NCBI GenBank assembly: GCA_004356555.1
Contig: SMWY01000133.1
Span: 1 to 7,811, forward strand
From: Candidatus Dadabacteria bacterium
GTDB taxonomy: Bacteria; Desulfobacterota_D; UBA1144; Nemesobacterales; UBA2774
Direction of reading: 5' to 3'
Length of the DNA stretch: 7,811 nt
The notes below the pieces were generated by a model that was not told the DNA's origin, made no database searches, and saw nothing but the letters and a program-made list of their open reading frames with translations. Below, piece after piece: positions 1 through 5,694 of the stretch (position 1 is its first letter; each line of letters starts with the position of its first letter). The translations under genes and the position numbers were made by a program.

Positions 1-635
1 ACCCTATCGCAGAATTTTATGACCGGGCACCGGGAGCAGAATGGGGAAATCGGGCGGCAGAGATGCTGACCGAAAGATACTAGTAAGCTATTGTAGTCGA
101 TCCAGTATTTCTCGGGGAGCTTTTTCCTAAGGGCAGTTTCGGTTTTATCGGGCGTTTTCGTCTTTATATAACCGAGGCGGTTTGAGATTCTATGAACATG
201 AGTGTCCACGCAAACCCCAGGCTTGTTATAGCCAAGCGTGACTACCAAATTGGCGGTTTTCCGCCCTACTCCTTTGAATTTTAGAAGCTCGTCTATATCG
301 TCGGGAACTTTAGAATCGTATTTCGAGATAAGATCGCGACAGATTGATTTAATGTTCTTTGCTTTGGTTTTGTAAAACCCTACGGGATATATAGCCTTTA
401 TAATCTCTTTCTCACTGAGCTTAAGCATGTCCGAAGGATTATCGGCAAGTTTAAATAGTTTTCTAGACGCCACAGCAGTAGTCTCGTCCTTAGTTCTAAG
501 GCTGAGCACTGTCGAGATTAATACTCTGAAGGGATCATTGGTTGACTCGGCTACAAGCGTAACAATAGGTACATCCCACTCTGGCGTTTCCTTAGCCAGA
601 ATTTTTACAATTTTATGGATATCATCAGCTTTCAT
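1..635 (-). CDS. nth: Endonuclease III, 3' end cut by the window edge
   Basis: DNA base-excision repair enzyme: a bifunctional N-glycosylase/AP lyase that removes oxidised pyrimidines. 211 codons are present and the frame runs off the left edge without a stop. The helix-hairpin-helix reads LLKFKGVGRKTANLVV (about residues 117-132) and contains the expected catalytic Lys126. The catalytic Asp144 lies in VCVDTHVHR. The C-terminal iron-sulfur motif is complete: Cys193, Cys200, Cys203 and Cys209, spaced C-x6-C-x2-C-x5-C. All of these sit about six residues later than in the 211-residue E. coli enzyme, so only a few C-terminal codons should be missing. The ATG at 633-635 was chosen because the protein then begins with the usual family N-terminal helix. 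Its ribosome binding site is weak. The gene follows the sigma-factor gene on the same strand, 147 nt away and behind a hairpin, so it is probably transcribed separately. Confidence 0.96.
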   Translation of the reverse strand, partial: MKADDIHKIVKILAKETPEWDVPIVTLVAESTNDPFRVLISTVLSLRTKDETTAVASRKLFKLADNPSDMLKLSEKEIIKAIYPVGFYKTKAKNIKSICRDLISKYDSKVPDDIDELLKFKGVGRKTANLVVTLGYNKPGVCVDTHVHRISNRLGYIKTKTPDKTETALRKKLPEKYWIDYNSLLVSFGQHLCRPISPFCSRCPVIKFCDR

Positions 636-706
636 TTGCAAGTCCAGGAAATGATAATAACATAGAAATTAAATATTAGATTGAGTGGCTATTAGAAGTA
701 TTAAAC

Positions 707-747
707 AACCGGCGCCGGGGGGCTAGAATAAACCCCCTTCACCGGTT
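707..747 (-). terminator. Hairpin terminator downstream of the sigma-factor gene
   Basis: An outer stem AACCGG (707-712) pairs with CCGGTT (742-747). An inner stem of G residues (717-722) pairs with CCCCC (733-737). A 10-nt loop closes it, and unpaired internal bases lie between the stems. Read on the minus strand it lies 35 nt after the sigma-factor stop codon and is followed by a short T-rich run (GTTTAAT), so it could act as an intrinsic terminator. The T run is poor, so efficiency is uncertain. The stem is much more GC-rich than its surroundings, which supports a structural role. Confidence 0.6.
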
Positions 748-782
748 ATAAATCTGATAAGCAAGTTAATTCTGTGAATTAC

Positions 783-2045
783 TTAGTGGTTGTAAACATC
801 CATCAGACTCCTTAATACAGGAGCTGATTTTGACCTTCTGATTCTCTCAAGCGCCTTTTTCTCTATCTGCCTAATTCTTTCTCTTGTTAATTGAAATTTC
901 TTTCCTATTTCATCGAGCGTATACGCGCATTCGTATCCTATGCCGAAGCGCATCTTTACTACTTCCCTCTCTCGTTCAGTCAACCTTAAGAGCGCGCTGT
1001 TAATATTGCCGGGGATTGAAATCTCAGCAATCAAGCTATCTACAACAAGAGAGCTCGAATCCTCTAGATAATCCAAATAGGTTGCTTTTTCCCCATCATA
1101 AACAGGAGTGTCCAGACATACAACTCTATTGCCGCTAGACTCGAGGATTCTTTTAACGTTCTCTACACTCATCTGAGCCTTTTCAGCTATTTCCTCAGCT
1201 ATAGGTTCTCTTTCGTTTGTTTCTGTCAGCACCCTTTTTACGTGTCTGACTTTACCCGCCTTCTCAAGTAAATATGCGGGCATCTTAACAGTACGTGTTT
1301 GATTAAAAACTCCCCTTGTCATAGCCTGGTTAATCCACCAGCATGCATATGTTGAAAATCTATACCCCTTAGTATGGTCAAATCTTTCAACCGCCTTTAT
1401 AAGCCCCAGATTCCCTTCCTGAATTAGGTCCAAAAATAGAATGCCTCGCCCGGCATATCTCTTTGCCATGCTTGCAACTAGCCTGAGATTGGATTTAACA
1501 AATCTGTTTCTAAATTGGACGCCCTTATTTATAGTCGCTCTATACAGATTTACCAACATCTTGAGACGGGCTACTTCTTTTATATCCTTTAGCTTCTTAT
1601 TAGTCTTAGATGAACCAGAAGCATTCCCGAGGAAATTATTTATATTCAACTCGATTTCCCCAGTATCATCTTCTAGTCTCTTACCAAGAATATTTTCAAT
1701 AATTGTCTTAATCTCTTTTGCCTTTGTCTCACAGCATTTTATCATCGCAGCAACTAGAGATTCTTCCTGAGGTGTTAATAAGGGCTCAGTGCTTACTTCT
1801 TGGAAATATGCATTTACCAGTCTAAGATCATGATTCTTGATATCAATTTCTTTCTCTGGCTTCTTAGTTTTTACAGTAACTTGCTCAGTATCCAGTGCCT
1901 CTTCATCATAATAGTCCTCAGTGTCTTCGAGTTCTCCATGTGCGAAGTCTTCTGCCGCAGATTCTATACGGGTTTCTACATGGGTTTCTACCTGATCGTT
2001 CTCGTAACCATCAAATGCTTGACTATATTCTGGGTTTTTTAGCAT
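783..2045 (-). CDS. RNA polymerase sigma factor, sigma-70 family (RpoD/RpoS type)
   Basis: Directs core RNA polymerase to promoters. The 420-residue protein has an acidic N-terminus (about 1-60), region 1.2 (about 72-100), a roughly 75-residue non-conserved stretch (about 104-178), region 2 (179-256), region 3 with the 3.2 finger (257-335) and region 4 (350-415). The core-binding and -10-reading segment includes DLIQEGNLGLIKAVERFD and FSTYACWWINQAMTRG. Gln240 and Thr243 occupy the positions that read the -10 box in E. coli RpoD. The region 4.2 helix-turn-helix keeps TRERIRQIE (387-395), the -35-reading helix. It should therefore recognise ordinary TTGACA/TATAAT-like promoters. It is much shorter than a typical proteobacterial RpoD. 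The NQTRTVKMP segment resembles RpoS, so a group 2 (stationary-phase or alternative) sigma is the best reading, but a short primary sigma is possible. It appears monocistronic, with its own ribosome binding site and terminator. Confidence 0.95.
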   Translation of the reverse strand: MLKNPEYSQAFDGYENDQVETHVETRIESAAEDFAHGELEDTEDYYDEEALDTEQVTVKTKKPEKEIDIKNHDLRLVNAYFQEVSTEPLLTPQEESLVAAMIKCCETKAKEIKTIIENILGKRLEDDTGEIELNINNFLGNASGSSKTNKKLKDIKEVARLKMLVNLYRATINKGVQFRNRFVKSNLRLVASMAKRYAGRGILFLDLIQEGNLGLIKAVERFDHTKGYRFSTYACWWINQAMTRGVFNQTRTVKMPAYLLEKAGKVRHVKRVLTETNEREPIAEEIAEKAQMSVENVKRILESSGNRVVCLDTPVYDGEKATYLDYLEDSSSLVVDSLIAEISIPGNINSALLRLTEREREVVKMRFGIGYECAYTLDEIGKKFQLTRERIRQIEKKALERIRRSKSAPVLRSLMDVYNH

Positions 2046-2051
2046 TTTCCT

Positions 2052-2057
2052 CTCCTT
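2052..2057 (-). promoter_or_regulatory. Ribosome binding site of the sigma-factor gene
   Basis: On the minus strand AAGGAG lies 6 nt before the ATG at 2043-2045. It is the strongest Shine-Dalgarno match beside that gene and fixes its start. I found no convincing -35/-10 pair upstream. A TATTAT hexamer about 30-35 nt before the ATG could be a -10 box but has no good -35 partner. Confidence 0.75.
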
Positions 2058-2149
2058 CTAAATTAGATGTACTTTTGCGTATAATAGATGCACCTAGGCA
2101 ACTTTGATGATATACATATAAACCATTACGATTAAGATTTGGTTTCAGA

Positions 2150-2168
2150 TTTAAGTAAAATACTTAAA
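2150..2168. repeat. Perfect AT-rich inverted repeat upstream of the sigma-factor gene
   Basis: TTTAAGTA (2150-2157) and TACTTAAA (2161-2168) are exact reverse complements around AAA. It lies about 105 bp upstream of the sigma start. On neither strand is it followed by a T run (on the minus strand the Ts come before it), so it is not a standard terminator. A protein-binding site is possible but unproven. Confidence 0.45.
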
Positions 2169-2169
2169 A

Positions 2170-2214
2170 AAATATGCCTGGCGACCAAATATGCAGTAAT
2201 ATAAGCATCTTATA
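2170..2214. repeat. Short direct repeat and second palindrome in the sigma upstream spacer
   Basis: AAATATGC occurs twice (2170-2177 and 2187-2194), offset by 17 bp. Just beyond it TATAAG (2200-2205) and CTTATA (2209-2214) form a perfect inverted repeat around CAT. The 246-bp spacer 2046-2291 otherwise shows no reading frame and no RNA fold I can recognise. Such short repeats arise easily in AT-rich DNA. Confidence 0.3.
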
Positions 2215-2291
2215 ATTAGATAAATTTGTAAAATTAAATTATATAAACTGGAGTTTTGATAGGAAAAGCTAAGATTTTAGAACAAATTAAC

Positions 2292-3053
2292 CTATTGAAT
2301 AGTTGATTTCTCGATATCACCTGAGGTGTTGGCTCTTATTTCTTCCCACTTTTGGAACAAGATCCTGAGTGAAGAAGAAGCATCCTCAAGCTGTCCTTTA
2401 CTCAAAAGATGAAGAAAATCCCACACTTCACCAACTGAATGTTCATTTTTTAGTGTGGACGGGTGTATAAAAGAGCAAAGTTCCCCGTAGTTAAGTACAA
2501 TAAAACCAGAGCTGTCAAAACCGGAAAACCATACCTCAAGATCACTTAAACTCTGACTCATAACGCTTAGATTATTGGCAAATAGAGAAGTTAGTTTACC
2601 CTCTTCATAATTTTCAAAACAGTTTGATAAAATTTGCAAAGCCTCTTTTATTCTATCAAGCGCTGTTTGGATTCTCGTATCATAATTAATTGCATTAAAA
2701 CCCCAATGAGTATAGAGTGATTTTCTCTCATCCTCGCTAAACAACACAAACCAGTCAAGGGGTATGATATTTTCTGAGTGTGATGAGTTTGCTTTTGAGA
2801 ACATAGGGGATACGTAATATTTCCCGTCCTCATCTTTCATAAAATAGCAGTCTTCTATTTCTTCCTCATCCATATCTAAATGTGAAGAAAGAGCATTTCT
2901 AAACGCTTCATACTCGTTCCCGAACCAGACTCCGTATGGAGACGTAGGTCCTCCCCAAAATTGTTCGTAAAAATGGGCGTATTTTTTCCAGTAATAAGTC
3001 TTATCTCTAAAACTATCTATTGGTTCATATACGAAAATACTGCTCATAGCCAT
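2292..3053 (-). CDS. Hypothetical protein, acidic and aromatic-rich, divergent from a MerR-like regulator
   Basis: I do not recognise this family. The frame is open from a GTG at 3092, but I prefer the ATG at 3051-3053 (253 residues). The 13 extra residues are hydrophobic and encoded by likely promoter DNA, and a -35/-10-like pair ends 6 nt before this ATG. An ATG two codons later (3045-3047) is also possible. No Shine-Dalgarno precedes any of the three. After the ATG the protein is soluble-looking, with no convincing signal peptide or membrane helix. The N-terminal third is rich in Tyr, Trp and Phe (YYWKKYAHFYEQFWGG, then YGVWFGNEYEAF). An acidic stretch MDEEEIEDCYFMKDEDGKYY follows. The middle is predicted helical (DRIKEALQILSNCFENY), and the C-terminal half mixes helices with Ser-rich turns. 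No catalytic motif stands out. Its divergent position suggests control by the adjacent regulator, but that is inference. Confidence 0.75.
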   Translation of the reverse strand: MAMSSIFVYEPIDSFRDKTYYWKKYAHFYEQFWGGPTSPYGVWFGNEYEAFRNALSSHLDMDEEEIEDCYFMKDEDGKYYVSPMFSKANSSHSENIIPLDWFVLFSEDERKSLYTHWGFNAINYDTRIQTALDRIKEALQILSNCFENYEEGKLTSLFANNLSVMSQSLSDLEVWFSGFDSSGFIVLNYGELCSFIHPSTLKNEHSVGEVWDFLHLLSKGQLEDASSSLRILFQKWEEIRANTSGDIEKSTIQ

Positions 3054-3059
3054 AATAAA

Positions 3060-3088
3060 GTAATAAACTAAGTACAGCGTAAAATCAA
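3060..3088 (-). promoter_or_regulatory. Candidate promoter of the hypothetical gene, leaderless geometry
   Basis: On the minus strand TTGATT (3083-3088), a 17-nt spacer and TATTAC (3060-3065) match the -35 and -10 consensus at four of six bases each. Only 6 nt separate the -10 from the ATG at 3051-3053, so transcription would start at or next to the start codon. The match is modest in AT-rich DNA, but the geometry repeats that of the divergent gene. Confidence 0.4.
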
Positions 3089-3133
3089 TCACAAGAAATA
3101 ACGACCAAGCACTTTATTCTCAGTATTAAACAG

Positions 3134-3175
3134 CAAACAGTTTCAGGTTGAATAAAAATATAGCCTGAGAGTTTG
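3134..3175. repeat. Interrupted inverted repeat between the divergent genes, candidate operator
   Basis: The left arm holds CAAAC (3134-3138) and TCAGG (3143-3147). The right arm holds CCTGA (3164-3168) and GTTTG (3171-3175). Folded as a stem it gives 12 pairs (one G-T) with a two-base bulge and a 16-nt loop. The right arm overlaps the TTGACA box of the MerR-like gene, so a protein bound here could control that promoter. The likely binder is the adjacent regulator itself, which is inference. In the minus-strand direction there is no T run, so it is not a terminator. Confidence 0.5.
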
Positions 3176-3202
3176 ACAACTGCTTTACATCCAGCGTAAT
3201 AT
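3173..3202 (+). promoter_or_regulatory. Promoter of the MerR-like gene, leaderless geometry
   Basis: A perfect TTGACA (3173-3178) is followed after 18 nt by TAATAT (3197-3202), four of six to the -10 consensus. The ATG is at 3209-3211, 6 nt after the -10, where transcription normally begins. The bases between are CTTTTT, with no Shine-Dalgarno. This implies a leaderless mRNA or an extremely short leader. Confidence 0.65.
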
Positions 3203-3208
3203 CTTTTT

Positions 3209-3928
3209 ATGGCTGATATATCACTTGAAGACATTATTAAAGAAGCTAAGAAAAGGAAGATCGATCTTGGAGAAGATCCCGAGAAGACAATTAAGCTCTC
3301 TGTCCGTCTAGGTCTAATTCCAAAACCGAAGAGAAAAAGATCTACACAGGGCAGTAAGTCAAAGACAACCCTCCTATTCCCTGAAAAAACGATAGATAAA
3401 CTGGCACATATTAAGGCTCTAAAATCAGAAGGACTTAGCCCGGATGAAATAAAAGATAGTTTTGCTCTCCAATATGTACAGGGCGCTTTAAAAGACCTCC
3501 TTGATAACGCCGATGGTGAGAAGGTACAAGAACTTGCCAATATCATCAGCAGCGAAAAAGAGCTTGAATCTATAGTTGAGGCGCCATTAGTCTATTTAAT
3601 TGAAGGAATGTCGCCCGATGAGGCAAAGAAACTGCTCACTCTTTTTTGTGGTGTTGGTTTCTATGCGCTACTTGAAGCTCAGAAATTATTAGAAGAGTTT
3701 AAAATTAATGATGCCAAAAAAGCTTTATTTAAGGCTATATTTTATAATTCCATAGCAGTTTTAAGATTGGCGCGCACAACAGGGGATACCAAACTTGAGG
3801 CTACTGCATCTGAGCTATATGAAAAGGCGGTTATTGAACCCATAGGAAAAGCGAGTGAGCGTGTTAGAAAAGAATTTACAAATACCTTTGAGAAATATTT
3901 AAAAGATAAAGGTCTCAAGAACAGCTAA
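3209..3928 (+). CDS. MerR-like winged-helix transcriptional regulator
   Basis: 239 residues. The N-terminal part follows the MerR DNA-binding pattern. A diverged first helix-turn-helix (about 5-36) leads into RLGLIPKPKR (33-42), matching the family's GL.P...R segment. A basic wing KRKRSTQGSKSK (41-52) follows, then FPEKTIDKLAHIKALKSEGLSPDEIKDSF (57-85), which closely matches the second helix pair of MerR proteins. Residues about 86-239 look wholly helical, with a hydrophobic patch TLFCGVGFYALLEAQKL (144-160). I do not recognise a ligand-binding family here. There is no MerR-type metal-binding cysteine set: only Cys147 is seen. The ATG at 3209 is the only good start and coincides with the expected transcription start. 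The gene is divergent from the unknown protein at 2292-3053 and ends 5 nt from the convergent ACP gene. Autoregulation through the inverted repeat at its -35 box is plausible. The MerR-like fold is fairly confident; the signal sensed is unknown. Confidence 0.85.
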   Translation: MADISLEDIIKEAKKRKIDLGEDPEKTIKLSVRLGLIPKPKRKRSTQGSKSKTTLLFPEKTIDKLAHIKALKSEGLSPDEIKDSFALQYVQGALKDLLDNADGEKVQELANIISSEKELESIVEAPLVYLIEGMSPDEAKKLLTLFCGVGFYALLEAQKLLEEFKINDAKKALFKAIFYNSIAVLRLARTTGDTKLEATASELYEKAVIEPIGKASERVRKEFTNTFEKYLKDKGLKNS

Positions 3929-3948
3929 ACATATTAAACCTTCTGAGA
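3913..3948. terminator. Weak stem-loop across convergent gene ends
   Basis: TCTCA (3913-3917) plus GAA (3919-3921) can pair with TTC (3941-3943) plus TGAGA (3944-3948), an 8-bp stem with one bulged A. The 19-nt loop contains the stop codons of both convergent genes, the MerR-like gene and the ACP gene. Neither strand has a proper T run after it, so intrinsic termination would be weak at best. Confidence 0.3.
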
Positions 3949-4179
3949 TATGTGACGTGAGAGACTCTTTATAGTTTCAAATGTCTCAGGAGTAATTTCG
4001 CTTTCATCTATGCGGATTTGAAATTCCTCTTCTAATGCGACTACAATCTCTAAAGTAGCAACAGAATCAAGTCCAACTCCGTATTCAATAAGTGGGGAAT
4101 CTATATCTAGCTCTTTTGGGTCTATATCCTTAAGAGCATTTTTGATTAACACTTTCTTTACTCTCTTTTCTATGTCCAT
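3934..4179 (-). CDS. Acyl carrier protein (phosphopantetheine-binding)
   Basis: 81-residue carrier protein, the usual ACP length. The attachment motif is YGVGLDSVATLEIV, in which Ser39 of the D-S pair takes the 4'-phosphopantetheine arm. Typical DSL motifs have Leu after the Ser; this has Val. The four-helix layout fits: helix 1 (about 2-17), the acidic recognition helix 2 starting at Ser39, and EEEFQIRIDESEI, the usual strongly conserved segment after helix 2. It lies 28 nt downstream of the AMP-forming ligase on the same strand, so it is very likely that enzyme's acyl acceptor. It appears to be a specialised carrier and not the housekeeping fatty-acid AcpP, because no fab genes surround it. 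No clear ribosome binding site precedes the ATG, so it may depend on coupled translation. Confidence 0.92.
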   Translation of the reverse strand: MDIEKRVKKVLIKNALKDIDPKELDIDSPLIEYGVGLDSVATLEIVVALEEEFQIRIDESEITPETFETIKSLSRHISQKV

Positions 4180-4207
4180 GGTAATATCAGAAACCTAGAT
4201 TCACATA

Positions 4208-5680
4208 TTACTTTAATTCCTCTCTTAATACCTTTCCGGTCGGGCTTCTCGGAAGCTTATCCCTAAACTCAATAATACGAGGAATTTTATATTCCGCAAT
4301 TTCATCTTTACAGAATTCGAGAATATCTTTTTTCTGAGTCCCTTTATCTACGATTAAAACGGCCTTAACCCTCTCACCTCCATCACTATCATTAATACCT
4401 AGCACCACCGCCTCTTTCACTTTGGGGTGCTTTAATAGAAAGTTCTCGACTTCTGATGGATCAACTTTATTGCCGCTTATATTTATAAAGAATTTCTTGC
4501 GGCCGACAATGTAAATAAACCCGTCTCCGTCGATCCTTCCCAAATCCCCCGTAAAATAATAACCGCCTCGAAAAACTTTATTGGTCTCTTCAGGCAGCCC
4601 AAAATATCCCCTCGTCATAGACGGGCTTTTAACAGTAATTTCTCCTACTTCATTGACTCCGGCTTCCTTACCGTCTTCATCTATGATATGAACCTCCACA
4701 TTCTTAACATGCTGACCTACCGAGTTAAAAGTATTTTCTATATCATCGCCCAGATTTATCGAAATAACACCAGTCTCGCTCGAACCGTAGAGCTGTCTGG
4801 GATATATGCCATACTTATCATAGAAGCTACGAAAGATTTTCTCAGGCAAGGGCGCTCCGGCTGATATGACGAGCTTGAGAGAGGATAAATTTTTAGGCTC
4901 GGGCAAAAAGGTCTTTGCCAGTACATCGAGCATAATAGGTACGGCGGGAAATACCGTTATTGATTCTTCTTCTAGTAATTCTAGAATTTTATTTCGGTTA
5001 AAGTCACCCAGGACTACAATTGAAGCTCCAACTTTGATTGAGCTTATAAAATTGCCGAAACCATATGTATGGGATATAGGAATCGTAAAGAGTATTTTAT
5101 CCTCCTCTGTCCAGCCCACAGTTTCAGTATGGTTATCCGCAAGTGCTACAAGATTAAGGTGTGTTCTGGAAACCCTTTTTGGTTTTCCTGTTGAGCCTGT
5201 TGAATAAAGATAGATAGCTTCGTTATCAGGCTCGATAGAGACTTTAGGTAAAGAGTTAGTATCAGCAGTTGTAAAAATCCATTCAGGATTCACGCCTTTT
5301 ACAACCACTACTGAAGAATTGTTGTCCGACACTGCCTCTTCCGCAATTGGTTTTAGTTTCTCTTGTGTTATTACTAATTTGGCCGAAGAATGATTTACGT
5401 AAAACGCAATCTCTTCTTTTTTAAAAGCGATACTTACGGGTACCGAGACAGCCCCTAAGCTCGCTATGGAGAAAAATGCTACTACAAACTCTATTGAGTT
5501 TGGAAGCAGTATGGCAACCGTGTCCCCCTTATTAATTCCCATTGAAGTGAGGAATGAAGAGAAGCTGTCTACCATGAAGCCAAGCTCTCTATAACTAATT
5601 CTCTTGTTATCCTCAACAACTGCGGTTTTATCCGGAAAATTCTTTACAGAGGACAAAAACAGTTCCCTTACAGTGCTCAT
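4208..5680 (-). CDS. AMP-forming acyl ligase (ANL superfamily), probable acyl-ACP synthetase
   Basis: Activates a carboxylic acid with ATP to an acyl-adenylate and transfers it to a thiol. 490 residues, full length. The ATP-binding A3 loop is STGSTGKPKRV (160-170), with Arg where Gly is usual in PKGV. The A5 motif is YGSSETG (298-304). The A7 motif is TGDLGR with Asp379. The hinge/A8 region is VGRKKFFINISGNKVDPSEVE (392-412). The A10 motif PRSPTGKVLR carries the catalytic Lys483. The substrate cannot be read from sequence. The adjacent ACP suggests the acyl or aminoacyl group goes to that carrier and not to free CoA, a pairing known for DltA-DltC and for natural-product loading enzymes. GAGGGG (5690-5695) lies 9 nt before the ATG and touches the argC stop codon, so translation is probably coupled to argC. 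No transmembrane segment or fused reductase or thioesterase domain is present. Confidence 0.93.
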   Translation of the reverse strand: MSTVRELFLSSVKNFPDKTAVVEDNKRISYRELGFMVDSFSSFLTSMGINKGDTVAILLPNSIEFVVAFFSIASLGAVSVPVSIAFKKEEIAFYVNHSSAKLVITQEKLKPIAEEAVSDNNSSVVVVKGVNPEWIFTTADTNSLPKVSIEPDNEAIYLYSTGSTGKPKRVSRTHLNLVALADNHTETVGWTEEDKILFTIPISHTYGFGNFISSIKVGASIVVLGDFNRNKILELLEEESITVFPAVPIMLDVLAKTFLPEPKNLSSLKLVISAGAPLPEKIFRSFYDKYGIYPRQLYGSSETGVISINLGDDIENTFNSVGQHVKNVEVHIIDEDGKEAGVNEVGEITVKSPSMTRGYFGLPEETNKVFRGGYYFTGDLGRIDGDGFIYIVGRKKFFINISGNKVDPSEVENFLLKHPKVKEAVVLGINDSDGGERVKAVLIVDKGTQKKDILEFCKDEIAEYKIPRIIEFRDKLPRSPTGKVLREELK

Positions 5681-5694
5681 AAAATTAAACCCCT

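Noticed and set aside
3..83. Plus-strand open frame at the left edge ending in TAG, resembling a C-terminal gene fragment
   Set aside because: It is the codon-aligned antisense of the nth iron-sulfur region, where the minus strand has all four cluster cysteines.
427..654. Plus-strand 75-codon frame
   Set aside because: Antisense to nth, with no ribosome binding site and no protein-like pattern.
1441..2107. Plus-strand frames, some hydrophobic
   Set aside because: Antisense shadows of the sigma-factor gene; the hydrophobicity comes from complementing Lys/Glu codons.
2150..2168. Inverted repeat read as the terminator of the hypothetical gene
   Set aside because: On the minus strand the T run precedes the stem instead of following it.
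3085..3546. Minus-strand 153-codon frame
   Set aside because: Antisense to the MerR-like gene and spans its promoter; it has no recognisable domain.
4866..5207. Plus-strand 113-codon frame
   Set aside because: Lies wholly inside the acyl ligase, which has all its family motifs on the other strand.
3934..5680. DltA-DltC D-alanylation pair
   Set aside because: No dltB or dltD nearby and an apparently Gram-negative context; the substrate cannot be read from the sequence.
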